Shown: piece after piece, positions 7,790 to 16,053 of the stretch | Position numbering within the stretch: the stretch's first letter is position 1 | Layout of the letters: each line of letters starts with the position of its first letter | Translations under genes and position numbers: made by a program | NCBI RefSeq assembly: GCF_002097715.1 | Contig: NZ_CP020738.1 | Span: 2,976,001-3,040,000, forward strand | Reading direction: 5' to 3' | Source of the DNA: Burkholderia ubonensis subsp. mesacidophila | Lineage (GTDB): Bacteria > Pseudomonadota > Gammaproteobacteria > Burkholderiales > Burkholderiaceae | DNA length: 64,000 nt | The notes under the pieces: model-generated | Told to the model about the DNA's origin: nothing | Seen by the model: only the letters and a program-made list of their open reading frames with translations | The model's database searches: none

Positions 7790-9310
7790 TCAGCCGTTCG
7801 CCGCAGCGGCCGACGCCGGCGCAGCCGCCTTGCCGTAGTCGACCGGCTGGTCGGCCGGACGCGGCGTCTCGCCGGCCCGCTGAATCCAGCCGCCGCCCAG
7901 CGCGCGATACAGGTCGACGAGGTTGGTCCAGCGCGCGAGCCGCGCGGTGATCAGCGTCTGCTGCGCCGAGTACAGGTCGGTCTGCGCGGTCAGCACCGAC
8001 AGGTAGCTGTCGACGCCGTTCTTGTAGCGCAGGTTCGACAGGTCGTAACGGCGCTGCTGCGCGTGCTCGTTGCGCTCGAGCGCGCCGATCTGCTGGTCGT
8101 ACGTGCCGCGCGCGGCGAGCCCGTCCGCCACTTCGCGGAACGCCGACTGGATCGCCTTTTCATAGTTCGCGATCTCGATGCGCTTCTGCACGTGCGCAAG
8201 ATCGAGGTTCGCGAGATTCGCGCCGCCCTCGAAGATCGGCATCGCGATCTGCGGCGCGAACGACCACGCCGCGGTGCCGGCCTTGAACAGCCCGCCGAGC
8301 GTCGGGCTCGCGGTGCCTAACGCGCCCGTCAGCGAGATGCGCGGGAAGAACGCCGCGCGCGCCGCGCCGATGTTCGCGTTCGCGGCGAGCAGGTTCTGCT
8401 CCGCTTCCATGATGTCCGGACGACGCGCGAGCAGATCCGACGGCAGCCCGGCCGGGATGTCGGTCAGGAAATTCTGCGCGTCGAGCGGCATGCCCGCCGG
8501 CAGGTCGTCCGGCAGCGGCTCGCCAACGAGCAGCACCAGCGCGTTGAGCGCCTGAGCGCGCAGACGCGCCTGCGCCTGCTGGTTCGCGAGCGCCGTCTCG
8601 ACGATCGTCTGCGCCTGGCGCAGGTCGAGCTCCGAGCCGGTGCCGTTGTCGAACTTCAGCTTCGTCAGGTCGTACGACGCCTGCGCGGTCTTCAGCGTGT
8701 CTTCCGTCACTTTCAGCAGGTCGTCAAACGCAAGCACCGTCAGGTACTGATCCGCGACCTGCGACACCAGCAGGATCTCCGAAGCCTTGCGGGCCTGCGC
8801 GGTCGCGAAGTATTTCGCGAGCGCCTGGTCCTTCAGGCTCTGGAGCCGCCCGAACAGGTCGAGTTCCCACTGCGCCTGCAGCCCGACGTTGTAGATTCGC
8901 GTGATCAGCGGCGCGCCGGTCGTCGACACGCCGGCCGGGAAGCGCTGGATCGAGCCGGTGCCCGTCGCATCGAGCGTCGGCATCAGGTCCGCGCGCGTGA
9001 TCTGGTACTGCGCGCGTGCGGCCGCGACGTTCAGCACCGCGACCCGCAGGTCGCGGTTGTTCTTCAGCGCGATCTCGATCAGCCGCTGCAGGCGCGGATC
9101 GACGAAGAACTCGCGCCAGCCGATGTCGGTCGCCGCCCGGCCGTTCGCGCTGCGCGCGCCGGCCTTCGCGGCCGGCTGCGTCGCGTAGACGCCGCCCGCA
9201 GGAAACGCCTGCGCGACAGGCGCATCCGGTCGCTGGAAATGCGGCGCCATCGTGCAGCCCGCGGCGAAGAGCGCGACCGCCGCGGCGGCCGCAACACGGA
9301 TTCGATTCAT
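7790..9310 (-). CDS. RND efflux outer-membrane lipoprotein, NodT/OprM family
   Basis: 506 residues. A lipoprotein signal (MNRIRVAAAAAVALFAAGC, lipobox AAGC) is followed by TMAPHFQRPDAPV and two repeated OEP domains. Typical blocks are RDLRVAVLNVAAARAQYQITRADLMPTLDATG, QAQWELDLFGRL and the second-domain LLARRPDIMEAEQNLLAANANIGAARAAFFPRISLTGALG. Three copies should form the trimeric TolC-like channel of the tripartite pump encoded just upstream. It is the last gene of the adaptor-RND-channel operon, 47 bp after the RND gene, and ends at a bidirectional terminator. The Ala-rich C-terminus is ordinary. Confidence 0.92.
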   Translation of the reverse strand: MNRIRVAAAAAVALFAAGCTMAPHFQRPDAPVAQAFPAGGVYATQPAAKAGARSANGRAATDIGWREFFVDPRLQRLIEIALKNNRDLRVAVLNVAAARAQYQITRADLMPTLDATGTGSIQRFPAGVSTTGAPLITRIYNVGLQAQWELDLFGRLQSLKDQALAKYFATAQARKASEILLVSQVADQYLTVLAFDDLLKVTEDTLKTAQASYDLTKLKFDNGTGSELDLRQAQTIVETALANQQAQARLRAQALNALVLLVGEPLPDDLPAGMPLDAQNFLTDIPAGLPSDLLARRPDIMEAEQNLLAANANIGAARAAFFPRISLTGALGTASPTLGGLFKAGTAAWSFAPQIAMPIFEGGANLANLDLAHVQKRIEIANYEKAIQSAFREVADGLAARGTYDQQIGALERNEHAQQRRYDLSNLRYKNGVDSYLSVLTAQTDLYSAQQTLITARLARWTNLVDLYRALGGGWIQRAGETPRPADQPVDYGKAAAPASAAAANG

Positions 9311-9357
9311 GATTCTCCCGGTGCGCGCCGTCGCGGCGCGCGTTGTCGATTGCGCGC

Positions 9358-12300
9358 TCAAACCGTCTCCAGCACGCGCGCGCGTTCGCTCGTCGCCGCC
9401 TCGCGATGCCGCTTCGCGATCAGCGTGTACACGGTCGGCAGCACGAACAACGTGAACAGCGTGCCGACCAGCATGCCGGTCGAGACCGTGATCCCGATCG
9501 CGAAGCGGCTGGCCGCGCCCGCGCCGCGCGCGAAGATCAGCGGCACGAGCCCGGCGACCATCGCCGCGGTCGTCATCAGGATCGGCCGCAGCCGCACCGC
9601 GGCCGCGTGCTCGATCGCCGCGCGCCGGTCGAGGTTCTGCGTGCGCTGCAGTTCGTTCGCGAAGCTCACCATCAGGATCCCGTGCTTCGAGATCAGCCCG
9701 ATCAGCGTGACGAGCCCGATCTGCGTATAGATGTTCAGCGTCGCGAAGCCGAGATACAGCGGCACGAGCGCGCCGCACACCGACAGCGGCACCGACACGA
9801 GGATCACGAGCGGATCGCGCAGGCTCTCGAACTGCGCGGCGAGCACGAGGAAGATCACGACGAGCGCGAACACGAACGTGACGGTCAGCCGGTTGCCCTC
9901 CTGCACGTACTGGCGCGATTCGCCGAGCCAGTCGATGTCGTAGCCGGCCGGCAGCGGCTGCTTCTGCAGGAACTCGACCGCCTGCCCCATCGTCACGCCC
10001 GGCGCGGCCACGGCCGACAGCGTCGCCGAGTTCATCTGGTTGAACTGCGTGAGCGCGTTCGCCTGGCTGCCGTTCGACACGTGCACGACCGTCGCGAGCG
10101 GCACCATCTTGCCGCTGCGCGTCTTCACGTAATAGCGGTTCAGCATGTCGGACGACAGGCGCTCCGCGCGCGCGACCTGCGGAATCACGTCGTACGAGCG
10201 CCCGTTGTGGTCGAAGCGGTTCACGTAGTTCTCGCCGACGAGCACCGCGAGCGTATCGGCGATGTCCTTCATCGTCACGCCGAGCGCGTTCGCCTGGTTG
10301 CGGTCGATCGTCACGCCGACCGCGCGGCTGTCGAACGTCAGGTCGCTGTCGACGACCGCGAACAGCCCGCTCTTCGCCGCAGCTTCCTTCAGCTTGCCCA
10401 TCGTCGCGAAGATGTCCTTGAAGTCGGCCGGCGCGCGCAGCACCATCTGGATCGGCAGGCCGCCGCTCGACGCGGGCAGCGACGGCAGCAGGAACGTGAA
10501 CACCTGGTCGCCGGCAATCGCGTTCGCGCGCGCCTGCACGAGCGCCTGCAGATCGGCGGCGCCGCGCGTGCGCTTCGACCAGTCGACGAGGTTCACGCCG
10601 GCGAAGCCGAGGTTGGCGCCGCCGACGCCGTTCAGCACGAAGCTCGTATCCGCTTCCGGCAGCGAGCGGAACACCTTCTCGACTTGCGGCGCGTAGCGTT
10701 CGAGGTAGTCGAGGTTCGCGTACTGTGGCGCCTTCACCTGCAGCATGATCGAGCCCTGGTCCTCCTGCGGCGCGAGCTCGCGCTTCACGCCGCTGAACAG
10801 CAGCCCGATGCCGAGCAGCACGCCCGCGCCGAACACCAGCACCGCCGGCCGCGCGGCCAGGCTCGCGTGCAGCATCCGCCGATAGCCGTGCGTGACGCGC
10901 GACAGCGTGTGCTCGATCGCGCGCGCGATGCGCCCCTCCGACATCCGGCTGTCGAGCAGCAGCGAGCTCAGCATCGGCGACAGCGTCAGCGCGATCAAGG
11001 CCGACACGCACACCGCGCCCGCGAGCGTGAACGCGAATTCGCGGAACAGCGATCCGGTCAGCCCGCCCATCAGGCCGATCGGCGCGTACACGGCGACGAG
11101 CGTGATCGTCATCACGATCACGGGCGACGCGATCTCGCGCGCGCCGAGCAGCGCCGCGCGCGCGGGCGGCTCGCCGGATTCGATGTGCCGATGGATGTTC
11201 TCGACGACGACGATCGCGTCGTCGACGACGAGCCCGATCGCGAGCACCATCGCGAGCAGCGTGAGCAGGTTCAGCGAGAAGCCGGCGGCGAGCATCAGCG
11301 TGGCGGAGCCGACGAGCGCGAGCGGGATCGTCACGACCGGGATCACGACCGCGCGGAACGAGCCGAGGAACAGGAAGATCACGATGACGACGATCGCGAT
11401 CGCCTCGATGATCGTCTCGCGCACCTCGTCAATCGACGCATTGACGAAGCGCGCGACGTCGAACACGTCGCCGATCCGGATGCTGGCCGGCTTGTTGCGC
11501 TCCATCGTCGGCAGCAGCGCCTGCACGCCGCGCACGATGTCGAGCGGGTTGCCCGACGGCGTCGCGTTGATCGCGATGTTCACCGCGCGATGGCCGTTCA
11601 TCAGCGCGCTCGCGTTGTATTGCTGCCCGCCGAGCTCGATGGTCGCGACGTCGCGCAGCCGCACGAAGCTGCCGTTCGCGTCGGACTTCACGACGAGGTT
11701 GCCGAACGCGCCGACGTCGGTCAGGTCGGTATTCGCGGAGATGTCGGCGACCGTGAGCGCGCCCTTCACCTGGCCCGGCGCGGCCTGCACGTTGTTCGCC
11801 TTCAGCGCGCTCGCGACGTCCGCGGCCGACAGCCCGTGCGCGGCGAGCCGCGACGCGTCCAGCCAGACCCGCATCGCGAGGTTCTGCCCGCCGACGATCT
11901 CGGCCGACGCGACGCCCGGCACGGTCGTGACGAGCGGCTGCGCCACCCGCACCACGTAGTCGGTGATCTCCGGAATCGACAGCGTGTCGCTCGAGAAGCC
12001 GAGATACATGACGGCCGTCGGCGCGTCGGTGAGCTTCGTGATCACCGAGTCGTACGCGCCTTCGGGCAGCTTGTACTTGACCTCCTGCACCTTCGCCATG
12101 ATTTCCGTCATCGCGCGGTCGGCGTTCGCGTTCAGGCGCAGCCGCGCCTTCACGACGCTCTTGCCCTGCGTCGACGTCGAGCTCAGGTACTCGATGCCGT
12201 CCGCGGTCGCGATCGACTGCGCGATCGGCGTCGTCACGAAGCCCTGCATCAGCGCCTGCGACGCGCCCGGGTATGCGGTTTCGACGCTGATCGTCGCGCT

Positions 12301-12468
12301 CTCGAGCATCGGGTACTGGCGCACCGGCAGCGCGCCGAGCGAGCGCAGGCCGATGAGCAGGACCAGCAGGCTGCAGACGAGCGACAGCACCGGCCGCCGG
12401 ACGAAGATGTCGGTGAAGCGCGCGCCTTGGGTGGGTCCTTGCGTGGGTCCCTGCGTGGGCTGGCTCAT
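9358..12468 (-). CDS. RND multidrug efflux transporter, HAE1/MexF type
   Basis: 1036 residues, the usual length for AcrB/MexF-type inner-membrane pumps. After a short Pro/Gln/Gly tract with a tandem GPTQ repeat, it enters FTDIFVRRPVLSLVCSLLVLL (TM1). It shows GLVVDDAIVVVENIHRH, the proton-relay aspartate pair of TM4, then SPVIVMTITLVAVYAPI and LTLSPMLSSLLLD. The second half repeats the fold (LVLAAQFESLRDPLVIL, GLISKHGILMVSFANELQ). It exports hydrophobic drugs or metabolites with proton exchange. It overlaps the adaptor gene by four bases (ATGA), so the two are translationally coupled. Confidence 0.94.
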   Translation of the reverse strand: MSQPTQGPTQGPTQGARFTDIFVRRPVLSLVCSLLVLLIGLRSLGALPVRQYPMLESATISVETAYPGASQALMQGFVTTPIAQSIATADGIEYLSSTSTQGKSVVKARLRLNANADRAMTEIMAKVQEVKYKLPEGAYDSVITKLTDAPTAVMYLGFSSDTLSIPEITDYVVRVAQPLVTTVPGVASAEIVGGQNLAMRVWLDASRLAAHGLSAADVASALKANNVQAAPGQVKGALTVADISANTDLTDVGAFGNLVVKSDANGSFVRLRDVATIELGGQQYNASALMNGHRAVNIAINATPSGNPLDIVRGVQALLPTMERNKPASIRIGDVFDVARFVNASIDEVRETIIEAIAIVVIVIFLFLGSFRAVVIPVVTIPLALVGSATLMLAAGFSLNLLTLLAMVLAIGLVVDDAIVVVENIHRHIESGEPPARAALLGAREIASPVIVMTITLVAVYAPIGLMGGLTGSLFREFAFTLAGAVCVSALIALTLSPMLSSLLLDSRMSEGRIARAIEHTLSRVTHGYRRMLHASLAARPAVLVFGAGVLLGIGLLFSGVKRELAPQEDQGSIMLQVKAPQYANLDYLERYAPQVEKVFRSLPEADTSFVLNGVGGANLGFAGVNLVDWSKRTRGAADLQALVQARANAIAGDQVFTFLLPSLPASSGGLPIQMVLRAPADFKDIFATMGKLKEAAAKSGLFAVVDSDLTFDSRAVGVTIDRNQANALGVTMKDIADTLAVLVGENYVNRFDHNGRSYDVIPQVARAERLSSDMLNRYYVKTRSGKMVPLATVVHVSNGSQANALTQFNQMNSATLSAVAAPGVTMGQAVEFLQKQPLPAGYDIDWLGESRQYVQEGNRLTVTFVFALVVIFLVLAAQFESLRDPLVILVSVPLSVCGALVPLYLGFATLNIYTQIGLVTLIGLISKHGILMVSFANELQRTQNLDRRAAIEHAAAVRLRPILMTTAAMVAGLVPLIFARGAGAASRFAIGITVSTGMLVGTLFTLFVLPTVYTLIAKRHREAATSERARVLETV

Positions 12469-13562
12469 CGCACGGCCTCCGGTTGCGCGGACGCATCGGC
12501 GAGCGCCTGCACCTTCGCGCCCGGCGCGACGCGCAGCTGCCCGGTCGTCACGACCACGTCGCCGGCGCGCAGCCCGTCCTCGACGACGATGCGGCCCCGG
12601 TCGCGCGCGCCGATGCGCACCTGGCGCACGCGCGCCACGCCGACGCCGCGTGCGTCGCGCTGCTCGACCACGACCACGGTGTCGCCCGCCTGCGACGTCT
12701 GCACCGCGGTATCCGGCACGCTGATTACCGTATCGCGGCCCGGCAGCGCCAGGTGCGCATCGATGTACATGCCCGGGCGCAGCAGCTGGTCGGCGTTGGC
12801 CACGGTCGCCTGCACGGTGATGTTGCGGGTCTCGTCGCCGACCTGCGGCTCGATCGCGGTCACGCGCCCTTCGAAGGTGCGGCCCGGGTAGGCATCCGTC
12901 GTCACGCGCACGGTCTGCCCGAGCGCGACGCGGCTCAGCGCCTTCTGCGGCACCGTGAAGTTCGCGTGCAGCGCGTCGAGATCGGTGAGCGTCACGATCG
13001 CGTCGCCCGGATTCAGGTACTGGCCGAGGTTCACGCGCCGCAGGCCGATCACGCCGGAGAACGGGGCGCGGATCAGCTTCTGCGTGATCACGGCCTGCGT
13101 CTCGCGGATGTCGGCGCGCGCAGCGTCGAGCTCGTAGCGGCGCGCGTCGAAGGTCGCCTTCGGTTCGGCGCCGTTCGGCACCAGCTGTTCGGCGCGCGCG
13201 AACTGCCGGCGCGTGTAGTCGGCCTTCGCCTGCAGCCCGGCGAGCTTTGCCTGCTCGGGTGCATCGTAGAGCTGCACGAGCGGCTGTCCGGCGCTCACGC
13301 GCGAGCCCGCGACGAAGCGGATGTCGACGACGCGCCCGGCGACTTCGGGCGCGATCGTCACCTGCCGCACCGCTTCGAGCGAACCGACCGCATCGAGCGA
13401 CGGCTGATCGGCGCGCGGCGCGACGACGACGGTTTCGACAGGCAGCGGCGCGGCGGGCGCGGCCGGCCGATCGGCGGCCGACACGCGTTCCATGCGCCAC
13501 AGGAACAGCGCGCCGAACAGGACGGCCAGCGCGCCGACGGTATAGAACGTTGAGCGTCTCAT
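12465..13562 (-). CDS. RND efflux periplasmic adaptor (membrane fusion protein)
   Basis: 365 residues. An N-terminal anchor (STFYTVGALAVLFGALFLW) precedes the biotinyl-lipoyl hybrid motifs EAVRQVTIAPEVAGRVVDIRFVAGSRVSAGQPLVQL and IRAPFSGVIGLRRVNLGQYLNPGDAIVTL. A beta-barrel domain (ALGQTVRVTTDAYPGRTFEGRVTAIEP) and membrane-proximal domain follow. There is no lipobox, so it is anchored by an uncleaved helix. The GTG/ATG choice is open: ATG 13562 has GGAAG six bases upstream, while ATG 13589 would add nine residues. First gene of the efflux operon; no dedicated local regulator is adjacent. Confidence 0.9.
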   Translation of the reverse strand: MRRSTFYTVGALAVLFGALFLWRMERVSAADRPAAPAAPLPVETVVVAPRADQPSLDAVGSLEAVRQVTIAPEVAGRVVDIRFVAGSRVSAGQPLVQLYDAPEQAKLAGLQAKADYTRRQFARAEQLVPNGAEPKATFDARRYELDAARADIRETQAVITQKLIRAPFSGVIGLRRVNLGQYLNPGDAIVTLTDLDALHANFTVPQKALSRVALGQTVRVTTDAYPGRTFEGRVTAIEPQVGDETRNITVQATVANADQLLRPGMYIDAHLALPGRDTVISVPDTAVQTSQAGDTVVVVEQRDARGVGVARVRQVRIGARDRGRIVVEDGLRAGDVVVTTGQLRVAPGAKVQALADASAQPEAVR

Positions 13563-13679
13563 TCGAATCTTCCCGATGAAGTGAGTCATGGTGTCAGTGT
13601 GGTCGGGCCCACACGCGCCAGATGTCAATTTTTTGAAGGCCCGTTTAAATATTTCGTGCGGCGTCCGTACAAAAAAAAG

Positions 13680-13713
13680 CGCCGCACGTCAGGCGAAAAC
13701 CGGACGTGCGGCG
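13680..13713 (-). terminator. Strong intrinsic terminator of the oxygenase/ligase operon
   Basis: On the minus strand an 11-bp stem (CGCCGCACGTC with its complement, 12-base loop) is followed immediately by CTTTTTTTT. It lies 22 bp beyond the DoxX stop codon and therefore ends the five-gene minus-strand operon that starts at 18452. Confidence 0.85.
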
Positions 13714-13734
13714 AGAAATCGCCCACCGCCGTGG

Positions 13735-14169
13735 TCAGGATCGGGGAGTGGGCGGGCGCAGCGCGTCAAGGGACCACGCGCGCGCATACGGATGCCACAT
13801 CGCGAGCAGCACAGCGCCGAGCAGCAGCAACGGGTTCGTGCTCACGGCCCCGCACATCAGGAACAGCGCGGACATCGCGGCGGCCGCGGCGATCCCCCAG
13901 CCGGCCGCGACGCCGAGCAGGATCGACAGGCCCGCGCCGAGCTCGAGCCACGGCACCACGACGTTGATCGCGGCGACGTGCGGCAGCGCGAAGCGGCCGA
14001 TCGCGTCGACGAGCGCGAGCCGCACCGCGTCGGGCGCCGCGGCGGAGCGGGACGCCACGGCCGCGAGGAACGGTGCGGCATCGAAGCTCCCGGCGAGCTT
14101 CGACAGCCCGGCCCACGCCCAGAACGCGCCGAGCACGAGCCGCAGCGCGAGCGCGGCGGCCGTCCTCAT
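13735..14169 (-). CDS. DoxX family membrane protein
   Basis: 144 residues with four predicted transmembrane helices (ALALRLVLGAFWAWAGLSKL, AAINVVVPWLELGAGLSILL, WGIAAAAAMSALFLMCGAV, LLLLGAVLLAMWHPYARAW). It has the DoxX/MauE-like signature of a first helix ending in GLSKL. Such proteins are linked to quinol or thiol redox chemistry in the membrane, and their exact role is often unknown. Its start overlaps the stop of the upstream exporter by four bases, so it is translated as part of the biosynthesis/export operon. It may supply redox balance for, or protection from, the product; that is inference. Confidence 0.83.
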   Translation of the reverse strand: MRTAAALALRLVLGAFWAWAGLSKLAGSFDAAPFLAAVASRSAAAPDAVRLALVDAIGRFALPHVAAINVVVPWLELGAGLSILLGVAAGWGIAAAAAMSALFLMCGAVSTNPLLLLGAVLLAMWHPYARAWSLDALRPPTPRS

Positions 14170-15356
14170 CGCGCCACCTGGACGTGCAGCCGATGCAGTT
14201 GCCGGAACGCGAGCGAGGTCACCCCGAGCAGGCAGACGAACATGGCCGCGATCGCCGCGTTGGTCGCGATCGGCAGCGCGCTCACGACGCCCGACGCGAG
14301 CGAACCGAGCACCAGCATCAGGCAGCCCTGCAGGCTCGCCGCGGCGCCCGCGCGCCCCGGAAACAGCGCCATCGAGCGGGCCATCGCGTTCGAGAAGATG
14401 AAGCCCTGCGCGAACGCGATCAGCATGATCCCGCCGAGCGCGGTGACGAGCACGAGCGCGGTGCCGCTCGACGCGACGCACGCGACGCCGAGCGCGAACA
14501 GCACGATCCCGCCGCGCATCAGTTGCTCGCCGCTGAAGCGCTTGATCAGGCTGCGGTTCAGCGTCGTGCCGCCGAGGTAGCACAGGCCGACGGCGAGCGC
14601 CGTCGAGCCGAAGTACGACGCGCTGTGCCCGAGGCGATGCTGCACGATGTACGGCCCGATCACGTTCCACATCAGGAACGCCGAGAAGCTCATCCCGAGC
14701 ATCCCGACGGCGGACAGGAAATGCGGATCGGACAGGATCTCGCGGTAGCCCGCTATCGTTTGCGCCGGCGTGCGCCGCATCTCGGGCCGCAGCGACTCGC
14801 GCAGCCCCGCGAACGCGAACGACAGCACGACGAGCCCGTAGCCGCAATAGACGACGAAGTTCCAACGCCAGCCCGCCATCTCCTGCACGATCCCGCCGAC
14901 GTACGGCGCGATCACCGGGCCGAGCCCGAACGCGAGACTCAGGTAGACGATCGCGACGCGGAAACGGTCGCCCTTCACGGTATCGACGAGCACGGCGCGC
15001 GCGACCACCTGGCATGACCCGATCGCGAAGCCCTGGATCGCGCGGCCGATCATCAGCGCCTCGAACGTCGGCGCGGCGACCGCGAGCGCGCTGCCCGCGA
15101 TGAACAGCACGAGGCCGGCCAGCACGGACGGCCGTCGCCCCCACCAGTCGGCGAGCATGCCGAACGCGAGCTGGCCGATCGCATAGAACACGAGCGTGAT
15201 GGTGATCGTGTTCTGCATCATGCTCGGCGCGACGCCGAGCTCGCGGCCGATCGCCGGAATGCTCGGCGCGTACAGGTCGATCGCAATCCCGCCGACGCTG
15301 TTGATCAGCGGCGCCAGGAACACGAGAAAGTTTTCGTATCGTTTGGAATCGGACAT
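14166..15356 (-). CDS. MFS exporter, Bcr/CflA drug-resistance family
   Basis: A 396-residue, 12-helix major facilitator. Family signatures are the N-terminal IAIDLYAPSIPAIGRELG, FGMLADWWGRRPSVLAGL (motif A), MIGRAIQGFAIGSCQVVARAVLVD and LAFGLGPVIAPYVGG (motif C, typical of drug:H+ antiporters). Bcr/CflA proteins export small amphiphilic compounds such as bicyclomycin or chloramphenicol. Within this operon it most likely secretes the product of the oxygenase-ligase-acyltransferase set or gives self-resistance. ATG 15356 was chosen because MSDSKRYENFLVFLAPL matches family starts. It lies 57 bp after the preceding gene. Confidence 0.88.
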   Translation of the reverse strand: MSDSKRYENFLVFLAPLINSVGGIAIDLYAPSIPAIGRELGVAPSMMQNTITITLVFYAIGQLAFGMLADWWGRRPSVLAGLVLFIAGSALAVAAPTFEALMIGRAIQGFAIGSCQVVARAVLVDTVKGDRFRVAIVYLSLAFGLGPVIAPYVGGIVQEMAGWRWNFVVYCGYGLVVLSFAFAGLRESLRPEMRRTPAQTIAGYREILSDPHFLSAVGMLGMSFSAFLMWNVIGPYIVQHRLGHSASYFGSTALAVGLCYLGGTTLNRSLIKRFSGEQLMRGGIVLFALGVACVASSGTALVLVTALGGIMLIAFAQGFIFSNAMARSMALFPGRAGAAASLQGCLMLVLGSLASGVVSALPIATNAAIAAMFVCLLGVTSLAFRQLHRLHVQVAR

Positions 15357-15413
15357 GGGGACGTTCCAGATGTAACAAGGCGGGCCGGCGCCGAAGCGCA
15401 CGGCCCACCGGGA

Positions 15414-16040
15414 TCAATGACCGGTCGCGGCAAGCGCGACGTGCCGGGAAGCGCAGCGCGGCGGCGGCTTGTCGTCGAGCGGGCTCCAGGCCGGCAGCTC
15501 GCCGCGCGCGGCCATGCCGTCGATCTTCACCATGATCACGCGCGGCGCGTTGTCGTAGTAAGTGCCCCAGTCGACGTGCGGGTCGCGCACGCGGCTCACG
15601 CATGCGTGACCGAGATCGTCATAGCCGATCTGCAGCGACTGCACGATGTGCCGCACCCGCTCGGTCGCCGTCATCAGCACGTACCGGTAGTGATGCTGGG
15701 CAAGCGTGCGGAACACGTTCGCGATCAGGTAGCGCCCCGCGCCCTTCGAACCGAACGACGAGAACTGCCCGAGTTCGACGAGCTCCGCGCGCGACAGCCC
15801 GTACAGGTTCGTCAGCGACTCGTCCAGATAATGCTCCGAGAAAAGCTGGGCGCTGTCGCCCCAGCTCAACCCGACGCACGCGTAGCCGGGCAGCGTCATC
15901 GCGCGGTCGGTCAGGCACCAGAACTGGTCGGGACGCGGCTCGGGACGCGCGCCGTGCGCCTGGTAGTAGTTCTGGGCGACCGCCAGCTGCATCGCGCGAT
16001 AGGCGGCCTGCCCCGGATGGAAAGTTCGTACGATGTGCAC
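15414..16040 (-). CDS. Thermostable-hemolysin-family protein (GNAT-like)
   Basis: 208 residues matching the thermostable hemolysin family (T_hemolysin), named for the Vibrio delta-VPH protein. Conserved blocks are the N-terminal FHPGQAAYRAMQLAVAQNYYQAHGA, DRAMTLPGYACVGLSW, LFSEHYLD and ELGQFSSFGSKGAGRYLIANVFRTL, then RVRHIVQSL. The last parts resemble the acetyl/acyl-CoA region of GNAT and LuxI-like acyltransferases, so an acyl-transfer role is more plausible here than haemolysis. The start is GTG with GGGAG six bases upstream. It sits 13 bp after the AMP-dependent ligase gene, suggesting that the ligase supplies its acyl donor (inference). Confidence 0.78.
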   Translation of the reverse strand: MHIVRTFHPGQAAYRAMQLAVAQNYYQAHGARPEPRPDQFWCLTDRAMTLPGYACVGLSWGDSAQLFSEHYLDESLTNLYGLSRAELVELGQFSSFGSKGAGRYLIANVFRTLAQHHYRYVLMTATERVRHIVQSLQIGYDDLGHACVSRVRDPHVDWGTYYDNAPRVIMVKIDGMAARGELPAWSPLDDKPPPRCASRHVALAATGH

Positions 16041-16053
16041 GTTCGGCTCCCGA

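Noticed and set aside
7790..11011. One long minus-strand frame joining part of the RND gene to the outer-membrane gene
   Set aside because: The upstream two thirds is an out-of-frame shadow; the real gene starts at 9310 with a lipoprotein signal.
9343..12891. Very long open frame on the plus strand opposite the RND pump
   Set aside because: It is an Arg/His-rich antisense shadow produced by GC3 bias; the minus-strand frame carries clear RND motifs.
13622..13680. A-run and T-run near 13630-13680 as a promoter
   Set aside because: The A-run is the U-tract of the minus-strand terminator at 13680-13713; no -10/-35 pair is convincing.
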